DNA of 64,000 nt from Kryptolebias marmoratus. Taxonomy: Eukaryota; Chordata; Actinopteri; Cyprinodontiformes; Rivulidae. Made by a program: the position numbers and the translations under genes. The stretch covers positions 4,699,150 through 4,763,149 of the forward strand of contig NC_051445.1 of NCBI RefSeq assembly GCF_001649575.2. Direction: 5' to 3'. Under the pieces are notes generated by a model. It was not told where the DNA came from, made no database searches, and saw only the letters and a program-made list of their open reading frames with translations. The number at the start of each line of letters is the position of its first letter. Positions within the stretch are counted from its first letter, which is position 1. Positions 12,168 through 23,700 of the stretch are shown in pieces.

Positions 12168-12603
12168 TTGATGAAGATTCAAAAAAAGTTAAAAAACAAA
12201 AACAACTGGACTTCTATTCTGTAGCTGAAGACGTTTCGCTTCTCATCCGAGGAGCTTTCTCATATAACATATAACATATAATGGAGCTTTAGGCCTGATC
12301 CCCAGTCAGTTTCACTCCAATCAACACCTGCACTCATGTGACAAGAGTGGCCCCTCAGTGAGTCAGACAAACAAGGATTCTAACGAGCCTCCTTTGTTAG
12401 GAGAGTGAGAACAATTTGCAAGCAATNNNNNNNNNNNNNNNNNNTCCACACTCTCTATTTCTGAATTGAGAAAGCTCCTCGGATGAGAAGCGAAACGTCT
12501 TCAGCTACAGAATAGAAGTCCAGTTGTTTTTGTTTTTTAACTTTTTTTGAATTTACCATGGCCTGGATGACTGAGAATCTACACCAGCATATTGATGAAG
12601 ATT
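12168..12603. mobile_element. Penelope-like element insertion with 82-base perfect inverted arms and 12-base TSD
   Basis: The 12-base direct repeat ttgatgaagatt at 12168-12179 and 12592-12603 bounds a 412-base insertion. Its left end (12180-12261) and the segment 12468-12549 are exact reverse complements over 82 bases, running from the T-rich tract through the Penelope-associated block aagctcctcgg..cgaaacgtcttc to gag. The right end carries an extra tail (tttaccatggcctggatg..) with no left counterpart. Between the arms are non-coding sequence with a short catataa repeat (12262-12280) and an 18-N gap at 12427-12444. Inverted or tandem pseudo-LTR ends, variable 5' truncation and hammerhead-like cores fit non-coding Penelope-like retroelements. 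Identical arms suggest a recent insertion. No reverse transcriptase or GIY-YIG frame is present. Confidence 0.75.
12427..12444. other. Assembly gap of 18 N
   Basis: A run of N seen directly, lying inside the Penelope-like insertion. By comparison with the solo copy at 5387-5437, about 40 bases of element sequence may be missing here, so the gap size is probably nominal. Confidence 0.95.
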
Positions 12604-12628
12604 GCATAAATCAACTTGCTCTTTGTTG

Positions 12629-12660
12629 TGAGGGGCAGTAAGTGTGTAATCTGCCCCTCA
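12629..12660. repeat. Perfect 10-base hairpin
   Basis: Arms tgaggggcag (12629-12638) and ctgcccctca (12651-12660) are exact reverse complements around a 12-base loop. It lies 26 bases after the TSD of the Penelope-like insertion. Confidence 0.85.
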
Positions 12661-13719
12661 TGTAAGCCATTAAATTTAGTGAATTTAGTGCTACTCTGAT
12701 TCTGTTTTTTTCTGTTTCCCACGCTGTCGACAACAAGCGTTTGTTTTTGACTTCATACAATACTGCTGTGTCAAGTTTAGCTGGCTCTTGTGGACTGAAC
12801 AAACAAAAAGGCACATGTGGCACACACTCTCACATTTTCAAACACACTCTTCAGCACAGATCCAATCACTTCGTCTTTGGCGGGTTCCTTCTTTTTGTAT
12901 TCTGTAAATGTGCAGGTTTCTGCTGCGTTATCCGGCGCGCTGAGGTCGAGATGCGGGCGATCTGTGCGGCCTCTTCTATTTTGACTATGCCTGCCTGCAG
13001 ATGAATGCATTACCATGATCCGCTGCTAACACATGAACCCAAGCAGAACATGTGGGCTTTGAACAAACCACAGATAGTGTCGCTCACTTTATCTTATGGA
13101 CACACTGACTTTTGTTGCTGGAGTTTTTATTTTCATTTTGCAAAGAACAAACAAGTGTTGCCCTCTAAACTCTGGTAGAAGATGAAGAGTTTAAACTACT
13201 TAAATATGGAGTTTAGGCTTTATAAGTCAGGACACACAGCAGTTTTTAATGACGTGAAAGATAATGAAAACAGTTGCACAAAATCAAACAAAAAATGCTC
13301 AAAATTACATATAACTACATATATTTTCAACTTAGACTAACCTTTTTTGAAGCCTGCTATTCTACCTATAAAAATAAAGCTTGATCTTCTGCTATTTTAA
13401 TACCAAGCCCCAGAAATGGTCGAGCAAAATTAGGTGTAAAATGACCAGATAATACATTTCACTTGCAGATTTGGATAGCAGACACATTCAAACAAATAAA
13501 GCAAACTTTTTTATGGTCATCATGTGGGATGGTATTATATAGACTTTGTCTAGTTAGTGTAAGAAATTCTTAAAATACTCTGAAGTATTTTCAGTAGTGA
13601 TATAGCATTTCTGCTCTGAAATGTATTTGTTAAGGAGCAATTATGTAAAAAGTTTAAAACTGATTTTTCAGATCTGCTGCTATGAAAAAGACTAACGGCT
13701 AACAATATTACTCCTAAAT
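12661..13719. other. Non-coding stretch
   Basis: AT-rich with no recognisable gene or element. The open frames near 12741-13016 overlap on both strands and have no homology I recognise. Confidence 0.5.
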
Positions 13720-14113
13720 CATTTGTCAATCGGGTGGCACAGTGGCATAGTGATTAGAGCTGATGCCTACCAGCAAGAAGGTTGCAGGTTCGCTTCCCGG
13801 CCTGAGGCTTTTCTGGGTGGAGTTTGAATGTTCTCCCTGTGCACACGTGGGTGTACTCCGGTTTCCTCCCACAGACCAAAAAACATGCATGTTAGGTTAA
13901 TTGATGACTCAAAAATTGTCCCTAGGTGTGAGTGACAGTGTGAATGGTTGTTTGTCTCGTTCGTCTATATGTGGCCCTGCAATGGACTTGCGACCTGTCC
14001 AGGGTGTCCCCCGCCTCTCGCACAGTGACTGCTGGGGATAGGCATCAGCTACCCGCGACCCGGAATGGAGAAGCGGGTAAAGAAAATGGATGGATGGATG
14101 GCATTTGTCAATC
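13720..14113 (+). mobile_element. Well-preserved tRNA-promoter SINE with 12-base TSD and GGAT tail
   Basis: The direct repeat catttgtcaatc at 13720-13731 and 14102-14113 flanks a 370-base body. The 5' part has pol III-type boxes: an A-box-like tggcatagtgattag and a B box ggttcgcttcc at 13787-13797 (consensus ggttcgantcc). The central part is gtgtgg-type teleost SINE sequence with gtttgaatgttctccctgtg and acatgcatgttaggttaattg. The 3' end reads cgacctgtcc..cgcgacccgg..gaagcgggtaaagaaaatgg followed by GGAT repeats. This tail matches the 3' end of the RTE-like LINE family seen at 60340-60650, which suggests mobilisation by that LINE. Confidence 0.85.
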
Positions 14114-17100
14114 ATGATTGCTTGTTTGGTTAAAAACATTGTTTTAATATCAATATTTTGTTTGTCCTTAATAAATACACTACAGCTTTAAAATGTGTGA
14201 TAAAATCAGCTCAGACTGTTTACATAAAACCGTCTTTCTTTTTCAAAACAAGTTCTGCTTCCTTTTTCTTCCACCGTGCTGTCCACATTTCAAACTCCTC
14301 AGTGCTACTGTTTAGCCTCCTCACAGCAGATGGGTGTTCACCGAGTGTTAATCATTCACCCATTCACCGTTTACTAAAAGATCATCAACTCAGATCTGTA
14401 AAATTGACAGAGAAACTGAGTCTTTTTTCAAAAAGTAATCTTATAGCTGGATTAATAAACAATCTTTTAGTTCAAATTGAGAAGTTTTGTGGAAACATGT
14501 GAACCCAGACTAAGGGTGGAGGAGACGCACAAGCTCAGTTAAACAGGATCGCTAACAAATCACACATAGGCAATCATGTCATTAGAGAGGGCAGTCTCTA
14601 CATGAATTGGATGATTGCCCAATTTTTTTTCTTCTTTTCTTTTTCTTTTTGCTAACATATATGTTACCTTAAAATGAAACACCTAATTTTTCAGAATAAT
14701 ATTATAATAAATTTATTCTCCTAAGGGTTATTCACTTAAACTAATGATGTGCAAAGTAAGGAACTACATTACTCACAGTTTCCTGTTGAGCAGATTTCAT
14801 CCAGACGTGACTGTGTCAGGTTCACATAGAATTAAAATAACTGTAGGCTGTTTTGACAGTGATGAAAACCACCAGACTTTTTTCAGGTAGCTCCTGTCCC
14901 ACGTGAAAAGGACTTAATGTCACCTTGATCCCATCAACTTAAAGGGATGTGGAGCACAGGTCTCTGCACTGTTTAGTCTACACACTTCAACTTTGTTAGT
15001 TTGTTGAAGTAGCAGAGTGACAAGATGTGACCTGACCCCTTTAGATTTCCATACAGGAGGGAAGCTGCCATCTTGTCTTACAAAATCAATGTTTATCGAG
15101 TCATTGCTACCACTCCCTTGAGGACCCTGCTCTCACACACACTTTTATTTCCTGGAAAAATGTTGGAGGGACATCGGTCCCCCTGGGTGATGGAAAAGAG
15201 TCCTGAAATACAAACACATGGAACGTTTTCACAGATCTGCTCATTTAACTTTTATAATGTTATTTAGAAACGTTATGCTACATAGCTTCAAGGACTAACA
15301 TGAGAATATCCTTTATCCTACCTGTCAGACCTCATATCCACCATGACTTTCTGTTCATCAACATTTTAGTAAAGACTACTTCTATGTCATTTTAAAAACA
15401 ACCCAGAAACTCAACCTCAGACTGTAAAAGTGCTGACATCAGTAACATTAAATCATGCATTAAATCATGAATCATACAACAATGAAGGGCCTTCAAGCAC
15501 CACCTGGAAAATGTTTAACTGTGAGAGACAGAAACAGCCAAAAGTAGGTAAAAACAAACAACGCATGCATTTAACACTAACAACAGTCCTAACTTCAACA
15601 AAAAAGTTTTTATTTACTAGGAACTGTCCATTCAGCACCACAAGTTTAAAAAGCATGCAAAAAAAACTTTTTATTTGTCATTATCAACATTTTGTAGATA
15701 TATTTGGAGTAATTAAACCATGTTTTTTTCTATCAAAGTGTTTTGTCAAACTAAACCCTGACATGTTTATTTTTTTAACTGTAAATTTGTTTGCTATAAT
15801 TGTGTTTTATGTCTGTCACATCATTTTAAATGAGTATTTTTTAAACAAATGCCATTGAAGAGAGAAAAAAATATTGTTTTGCTTCTGTTTTCCCTGGGTA
15901 GAAATAAATCTAAAAAGAGTGTCCAAATCACTGAAAACAAAACACACAGCTGCTCCTTTGCACACGCAGAGAGATTTAATGAATTGGCTTTTCAAAAACA
16001 AAACATTTTCTTTTTCTATTTCATGCCATGCAGATTGTTTTGGTTTGATGCCCTAAATTTTTCACATTGGATTTGAAATATTTGCCACCACAGAAATGCA
16101 GTCAAATAAAAACAGATGTTTTTGTTTCAACACTGAAAAATGTGAGCAAACAAAAGTTAAACCATTCATGTGGTAAGATGGCCATTTATGAGTCTCTGTC
16201 ATTATTTTGGATGACCATTCAATTGCTTTTTGAAAACAAAAGAGAAATCGTAAAATGTGGTTGTTATGGTTCACATTTATGTTATATTTGTGCTGTGAAA
16301 ACAATCCAGAGAGGTGAGGGCCGTTGACCTTTGACTCCAAGCAGATGAGAGTTTGACCCTTGGCTCAAATGATGATTGTTTACTTGCCGTCAGTGCAGAG
16401 TGCCTCTGCAGCCTCAGCCACAGATTTATCATCGGAGCTAATCTGAATGGACTGTATGGGATTGAACTCTTGACTTCAAACATATAAGTTTAACCCAAGT
16501 GTCAGACCTGACTACTGCGAGAATTAGTTTCAGGTTCAACTCAGGTTTACACCGATGGTCAAATCTGATGCTCTTATGCCTTTTTATAATCAAAGCAAGA
16601 ATAATATCATAACATCTTATTCCTTGTCTTGTTCTTTTTTGCACTCATAGGTTACAATGAACTTTTCACCTGAAACATAAAAAAACTATTAAATGAATTT
16701 TCTACATCTGACCTTTGTAGAGTAAAGGCATTAAACAAAATGTATTCAGTCATAAAATAAATCAAATTAGAAAAACCGCAAAGCTAGGCTGACATTTATA
16801 AACTAATGTTAGGCCCAAATCAGCCCTCATCAATCAGTCTGCATTTAACAGATATACACGCACATGAATAGGTTCCACTCTCTGATAAAACTGCTTCTTG
16901 TGAAGCTGAAATTTGTTTGAGAAATTATTAAAAGCTGACTATTTGATTTAAAAATTACATTTTTGACTTTGTTAGCTATATCACACAAAGAAAACAGAAT
17001 GTTTCTTTTATTTTATTGTGATGTTACTTCCATTTACTTTTACTTTTTCAGCCTGTTAGAGTCCAATCTGGATCAGACTAGGATTAACCTACTCACATGA

Positions 17101-17439
17101 CATTTAAACATTTTCACATTGCACAAACAGTTTTTAATAATGATTATTATTGATTAATTTAAGTCCAAAGTTAATCATTTTAAATTAAAACAACTTTTAA
17201 CCTATTTTTTTTTAGTTTGTTGTTTCTTCTGAAGTTAAAGAAAAATAAAACATTTTAATGGACTTTTTTTTTTTTCTACAAACATACCCAAGCTAAATTT
17301 AGTTATTCTGAGCCACTTCTATTTGGTGTTCATCTATTCACTTTTTGTTTTTGTTTAGTGGGGAACCTGCCAGCTGTATTCCTTTTAACTTTCAATGACT
17401 TTAATTGTTTTTCATTGAAGTCGTTTGGCAGTATTGGTT

Positions 17440-17650
17440 TGACACAATGCACAGAAATATAGAGTTACACATGCATGAATTCACACAAACCGCTGGTGTG
17501 TGTTGGCTCAGCTGCTGAGCAGTGGTGTGAGCACGGATGGATTTTGTGCAAAGCGGTAACCAGACAGTTAGCATCCAGTCTGGATCAGACTGTCGCTGTG
17601 GGATTAACCCACTCGAACCTGCTGATGATGCAACCACTGAGGCACACATA
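17440..17650 (-). mobile_element. Possible old tRNA-derived repeat
   Basis: Read on the minus strand it starts gtgcctcagtggttgcatc (A-box-like) followed by gcaggttcgagtgggttaatccc (B-box-like), then non-coding sequence. A shorter related phrase, ctggatcagact..ggattaacc, recurs on the plus strand at 17070-17095. No target-site duplication was seen, so this is tentative. Confidence 0.3.
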
Positions 17651-18613
17651 AAAATTCACACATATTGTTTTGGTTTCTGGACAAACCTCTTGAAGACAAG
17701 TGTTCACAGACTGCTGCTTCTTTCTTTCTGGCACTTGTTGTTTTACAGCCTCACAGTTCAGATACAGACACACCCGAACCCAACATTTCCTTCATGTCGG
17801 ACTGTAAAAGTTCTGAGAAAGAGGGAGGGGGGATAATTTGCATGTCAAAGTGTAAATTAACACTATCACAAAAGTAGTTTGTGGTTGGCTGTTTTTGTAA
17901 TAATGCGCCATATGTGTTTTCATTTATGAATATTTTCAGATACATTAGGAGTACGTATGGCCCGATTGTTTTCATATGTGTGTATGTATACATCTTGTGT
18001 CTGTGTCTGTTTAGTTTTGTGGTTATACGGTCGGGTGGCTAGACAAGTGGCTTTAGGCTGAAAAACACAAATGCTTTAATGAGCCATCAAAGTTAGTAGC
18101 TTTTAAACAGTCTCAGTGTGAGTTATTAAATACTGTAGCGGCAGACTTTGATTTTATCATGTTTCATGTCTGCTTTAACTTTAATCAGTTTTTGCTCAAA
18201 ATTTAAGAAGACAGTTTAGTTTAAATGTATTTGTTCTGAGCACAGATTGCATGTTCTCTTCTAACTTTAATCAGTATTCATGGCACCACCTGCCACACAC
18301 AGTACCTGAGTTTCTGACTCTTAAGCCGTAGACGATGAGCTGTCTGATTAGAGCGCCTCTCTGGAGTCTACGAGCACATAGACACATTTACGGAGCAGCC
18401 TGTTGTCTCCACCACGTCTCTGAAAGGACACATCCAGATACTTTTAAAGGTGGGTCTCCACTCACAGTGAGATACCAGGCTGTCGTCTGCGGTCTCTAAA
18501 CCATCTCCGTTCTCATGGAGATAAGAAGTGCGTCTCATTGTTGGCAGACAACAGTGCCGTTATCATCTTATCAGAGAGCCAGTTCAATCTGGAGGAGGTG
18601 GGGCTGAGAGGTT

Positions 18614-18648
18614 TGTGTGTGTGTGTGTGTGTGTGTGTGCGCGTGTGT
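18614..18648. repeat. GT dinucleotide microsatellite
   Basis: Long TG run with two GC interruptions at its end, seen directly. Confidence 0.9.
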
Positions 18649-19774
18649 TTAGAAGGGGTAACTTTGATTAAGTGGGGATTCTTTGTCATGCAGCAGGTGC
18701 TGTTGTCAATCAGTTTGCCTTCATATTGAAGAGGCTTGGGAGTTGGAGTGTTTTTGAACCAGTCTTTTGTGTTAATCCTCCCTGCAGTCTGACAAGCTAT
18801 CTGAAGTTAAACCTAAATGTCAACGTACCTCTCTTCTTTCTGTTTAAGACATTTTTTTTTTCACACAGAAACACTTAAACAGTTTTGAAATAGTCAAATT
18901 CTTTCTTTAGAGTTACGAAACATTTGGTACACAGACACTGACCCTACATACCAGCAATACTCTCTAAAACATCACACTGGCATTTTCACATTTATCCATG
19001 ATTACACAGTACATATTTTTAGCCCCGTTTTTGCTTTATCATTTTCTCTCCCTTCTGCTTATTATCTGCGTCACATTCATGAAGCCAATAGCACTAATTA
19101 TATGCCGGTGCAAACGTGTCCATCAGGTTCAGCAGGTGTGAGCAATTTACACTCGTTTTTGCATCAGGCTGCAGCAGAACACAGTTGTCCTTTCTGCCCA
19201 CTTTAATTATGACTGTTGTTCACAAACACATTAGAGAGAAAAAGAAAAAAATGTTTTCTAACAGGTTTTAACAAATGAACTGAGGCACTCCTTAAACCTG
19301 CGAAAACAACAACTCACTTTACCAGAGTGGAATGATGGGTAATTCAGGGTAGCATTTCTAAATCAATAAGCGACATTTTGTGCTTCATTTATTATCACTT
19401 CATCCACTTATTTTTATTTAATAAACTTATAAATAGAGGTGGGTGCTGCCCGTCCCGTTCCCTATCTCTCAAAGCTGCTGCAGACAGGAGATGTTGCACT
19501 AAGGTGGGCGGCTAGAAAATGTTGAAAAATGTATTTATTTATTACGAACTGCATGCATAATACCACATTGAACTTAGACTGATGTGCAAAATCCAAAATT
19601 GTGCCTGCAACAGTTGTGAAAAGCTTTGATAAATCTGAGCCTTAGATTCTTATTATGTCAAAACAGTCAAATTACTTGCATTTTCTCACTAATTTCACAA
19701 AAAAACAAAGTATGTAAAGAGATGTTAATTAATTATGTAATTATTTTTGTGTTTATTTTTTTTTTCTGATGCAG

Positions 19775-20139
19775 AAAAAGACTCCAAAGAGGTGTCCAGT
19801 GATCCATCAGAGGGTACTGTGCAAGAAGAAGCAGGAGGTACAGGGGACCCCATCAAGGAGGCCAAAAAGGAGAAGAAGGAATCATCCAAGGACAAAAAGG
19901 AGTCTAAAAGGGATTCAAGCAAAGAGGTTAAAGAACCCAAAGAGGAAGCAAAAAAGGAGTCCAAGAAGGAATCATCCTCCTCCAAAGAGAAGAAGGAATC
20001 ATCAAAGGAGAAGAAGGAGAAGGACAAAGAGAAGGAAAGAAATGAGGCTGGGAAGGAGTCAGGGGACAAAAAAGTCTCCAAAAAGTCATCTGTGAAAGTG
20101 AAAGAGAAGAAGAAGGAGCCGGAGGCTGCAGAGGGCTAA
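19775..20139 (+). CDS. Terminal coding exon of an unidentified gene, Lys/Glu/Ser-rich tail
   Basis: A polypyrimidine tract and cag acceptor end at 19774. The open frame then enters in phase 1 and runs 121 codons to a TAA at 20137-20139. The peptide begins with an acidic stretch (KDSKEVSSDPSEGTVQEEAG) and continues as repeated KKE, SSK and KEK units to a basic end (VKVKEKKKEPEAAEG). It is probably disordered, with charged helix or coil character and possible nuclear-targeting basic clusters. An AATAAA at 20326-20331 suits a 3' end about 200 bases after the stop. The codons show purine-rich low complexity, so homology by composition is unreliable. In mammals BBS9 lies upstream of BMPER in the same direction, but I cannot align this tail to BBS9. 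Other genes with lysine-rich C-termini remain possible. The reading frame is well supported, its identity is not. Confidence 0.6.
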
Positions 20140-20345
20140 AGGAAGCAATGCAATAAGGTTTCTTTATGTGCAAAACACAAGACAGGTGTCTACATATCAC
20201 TCATCCAGGGTTTCCTACATGCTAAAATTGATGTGTATGCACATTTCTATGCTGTGTCCGTGTAAACAAAAACAGGGTGATCTGACACCATTCTCATATT
20301 CAAATTAAATATATATTTAGATGTAAATAAACTCAGTCAGGGTCA
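20140..20345 (+). other. Probable 3' UTR of the upstream gene
   Basis: Follows the stop of the lysine-rich exon and ends shortly after an AATAAA hexamer at 20326-20331. No coding capacity seen. Confidence 0.45.
20326..20331 (+). terminator. Poly(A) signal AATAAA
   Basis: Canonical hexamer 187 bases downstream of the stop of the lysine-rich exon. Cleavage would be expected near 20345-20360. Confidence 0.45.
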
Positions 20346-20579
20346 CATATTTTGTGGCAAAGCCGTTTCCTCCCAGACGCATATTTACATCACTAAGCTG
20401 ATCTCTTACACACATGTACATGCTGTGCTTCTGCTGAACCACACGCCGTTCACCAGTTTTAGTGTGTTTGCTCGCTGACTGTGGTGAGCCCACGAAAAGT
20501 GAGGATGAAGACGGAATCCTCCTCCTCCTTCTCAGATATTTTGCTGACTTTCTCCTTCGTGCTTTTTGTCTTGTCTCAG

Positions 20580-20769
20580 CAGCAGTTCAACCCACAGCTC
20601 TAATCCTTGTTCGGCCCCAAACCACCCCCTCGCCCACGCACGCTCCTGGATGTGACGTCAGACCCGCCCTCTCGCCCCCTCGCGTGGTTCCAGGCTTCGC
20701 CCAAAGCCTCCCTCGCCTGTCCACCAAAAATAAACCACCCGACCCGTCCAGCCACCCCACTGCATCCGG
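20580..20769 (+). CDS. Candidate proline-rich exon, possibly an alternative end of the upstream gene
   Basis: A pyrimidine-rich tract ending ttgtctcag leads into an open, GC-rich stretch in phase 1, the same phase as the lysine-rich exon. It then meets a gtaaat donor-like site. The encoded peptide starts AVQPTALILVRPQTTPSP and is Pro/Ser/Arg-rich. Read through, the frame stops at 20771-20773. The C-rich third positions stand out from the AT-rich surroundings. It also contains a TGACGTCA CRE palindrome and GC boxes, so a regulatory island is an equally good reading. A second open frame overlaps it, so its coding status is uncertain. Confidence 0.25.
20653..20660. promoter_or_regulatory. CRE palindrome TGACGTCA in a GC-rich island
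   Basis: The full CREB/ATF consensus is seen, surrounded by cccgccctctcgccccctcgcg, which resembles GC-box sequence. It could mark a promoter or enhancer between the two plus-strand genes. No transcript evidence is visible. Confidence 0.4.
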
Positions 20770-23700
20770 GTAAATCAAGGCCACATCCTACAGCCACCAC
20801 CATCACCACTACTGCAACCCCCTCTGAACTCCAACAGAAGGTTTTTTTGTTCTCTGAGACACTCAAGGACATGTGGTGGCTCATGGACACACTTATTTCT
20901 GCAGGTCAAAACTGTCTTCATACAGTGGGTACTAGCTGGATGTTTTTGGGGGGAACAAGTTTCACACACTCTTCTGCTCAAGAACATCAGGAAGCTGGTT
21001 TACACAGACCCATAAATTTAATTTTTATCAAAAGATGAGCTTTAGTTTGTCAGCAGAAGAGTTGACTCATAGAAGCCAACACTATAATAATAGTTTTTGT
21101 AGTAAACTGCACACTGTAGTAAATAATTTAATTGTTTTTTTTCTTTTTACACTGTGATGCAGAAAATGCTTGTTGGTTTGGGAAAGTTACAGAACCTGTC
21201 AGACACAGCCATAATCAGAAAACTGGAAGTTCCCGAAGCACTTCTGAACACTACTGATGGGCTCTTTACCTTTTACAAACTCAACATGCAACGGTGCAGA
21301 GCTGGTTTTGATGTTTTCTAATGCAACCTTTGGAGTGGAGGCAGATATATGCCTGACACGTGAGCTTTTAAAGAGAAAAATATAACATTCAGACTGAAAA
21401 GGGAGCAACATTAGGACAAAACACCATCACATACACAGTCACATGACATGAAAAGAACATTATTCATTTGTCCAGTTAGATTTAAGGCGTTAGATGCTGA
21501 TGAACCTGTACACATGAGCATACTCACAGTAGACTTTATTCATTTTGAGCTACATTTCTGCCAGAATTGAAGACTATAGACTTCAGCCATAGCTGCTTTG
21601 CCAGCAGCCCTGCAGAACACGACAACTCATGTCTGTACATCCAATTTCAGCTCTTCTGTCCGTTGGGAAACTTATTTTTAGCTTGTATTGTAAAACAGAT
21701 GCCTGTTTGAAATGTTGGTCACAGCCTCTGTTGTTATGTGAACAACCCCCTCCTGAACTGTAGTTTGAATAAATGTGTTTTGTTTTTTTCTTCAAGTGTT
21801 TTAAAAATGTAGGTATTTTGAATTTTAAACAGCGATAAAGACACCCAAGTTGAAGCAGCTTGTTTTTGCCAAGAAGGATTGTTAGAAATGTCTGTGATAT
21901 TTCAGAGGTTCCTGCTGGACATATTGTTTCTTACCACTTTGAGTATGTTTTGTAGTTGTAGTAGCAGTTCAGATTTGCCAGGATCCTCTTCTGAGTCTGC
22001 TTTTATAGCCACTTTTCAATCCAAAAGGAGAGCTTTTTCTCTCTAGATAAAACAACAACTTTTTGATAAGTGTGCAGTCTGTGAAAGACCCTCAGTAATG
22101 AGGATGAAATTAAACTTATTTATGAAATATTTAGTAATAAAAGTTACATATTGTAAGTAATCAAAACCCTCTGATTGTTTTGTGTTGAATTTGTTAAGGC
22201 TTTTTAACACTATATGCTTGAAAAGATTTCCCTTGTACATCTTAGGTCTCTGGCTGTGGAGACATTTTCAATTATTCTGGACAAATATGTTGTTTGTTGG
22301 TTTACCTGCTGATATTTTTTTACCAGCTGTAACTGGATCCAGACTGAAGTAATCAAACTATAAATTAACTGAAGAGTCATTTTCCTTCAGATCTCTTCAC
22401 TGAGTTGGCCTCCCTCTGCACTGATGCTGAAGCCGTAAGTAAATTAAAAAAAGTTCCAAAAGAGGTGATGCACTGAATGTATTTTTAAGCATTTGTTAAA
22501 CCTGTTTGTGCACAGCTGATGATTATAAATTATTTTTTAGCTCTGCCTTGGTCTTCCATTGAAAACATGTATTCTGTTTTTGTTTGCTGGCTGATGTTGG
22601 TCAGTTTGTTTTTGTTTTTTCAGACATCACTCCAACAGATACACCTTTACCTTTCTCATCTTATGTGTTTCTGTAATCTGCAAACATAAACATGAGAGTG
22701 AAACTGACCATCACCAGTGACAAGGATAGTGTCCTATTCATGCTCATCTAGTTTTTTTCTCCAGCTTTATCATTTAAAGCTTCCAAATACAGATTATTTA
22801 ACTCTAATGCTGTTAAATAATGGAGCGGAAAGTGTAAAGTTTTACCCGAAGTCAGACAAGACCTAAATTCAAGGTAACCTCTGGGTTTATTAAAAAGGGT
22901 TATATTCACATTTTTTGAATAGTTTAATTACAAGTTGAATTATTTGCATCCATACATGAATGAACAATTGTCTTCTCCTCATTCTAGCTTGCTAGTATGC
23001 TTTTGATTTATTATAGTACCATTAACAGCAGTGATGTCAGATCCTGAGGAAGTTTTCTGTCATAAGTAGGCTGACAAACGTTGACTTATAATTATAGGAA
23101 AAGGGCCACCTGAATTACACAAGAAGCAAATGTGCTTCTTTGAAGTCGCTTCTTTTTCATCTCGTGTTAAAGTTTAGTTTTTTTACCCCTCTGATTACAT
23201 CACACTTTCACATATGTCCAAAGATTAAATTGTGCTGATTTAGAAAAAAAATAAAATAAAAAAATCTCTTCACTGAACCAGTGGTAGTTATAAACGGCAC
23301 ACTTTAGATACTTAATTTTTTTGTTGGTTTTACAATGTTGAATTAACACCAAGTTTTTGTTCTTGGAATTCCACCATAAAGGAGCTTTTCACTTAGAGAA
23401 ATATTTTTATTTCCAGCATTCAATCATCTCCCAAAGGCAGTGTGATTCTTATGTGTGTGTTTCCTCATAGAAATGCTGACAGAGATTAAAAACCAACCCA
23501 ACCCTCATCAAACTGATGAACAGACCTCTGTCTGGAGACTTCTGAAGGTTTTTTTTTTTGTTTCTTTCTTTCTTTTCGGCTCCAAAGGCAGGATCAGCAG
23601 CAGAATGAATAAAAGTGCTAACACAAAGCTGTCACTGTTTGATTTGGCAGCAGCTCCCAGCGTGTGTACGTTAAGGAGCGCTGCAGATGGAGTTACACTC

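Larger units (their letters stand above)
14114..19774. other. Long non-coding stretch upstream of the K-rich exon
   Basis: AT-rich, holding a GT microsatellite at 18614-18648 and a less repetitive block around 18300-18600 with three GATA-type motifs. Two poorly resolved, possibly tRNA-derived repeats lie near 16300-16500 and 17440-17650 (minus strand). If the terminal exon at 19775 belongs to a multi-exon gene, at least part of this stretch is its last intron. Confidence 0.5.

Noticed and set aside
19725..20200. Long minus-strand open frames antisense to the K-rich exon (Ser/Phe/Leu-rich)
   Set aside because: They are the reverse reading of GAA/AAG-rich codons, with no splice sites or start context of their own.
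20607..21038. 143-codon plus-strand open frame in the GC-rich island
   Set aside because: It starts at a TTG, runs past a splice-like site into AT-rich sequence and overlaps another open frame; no homology recognised.
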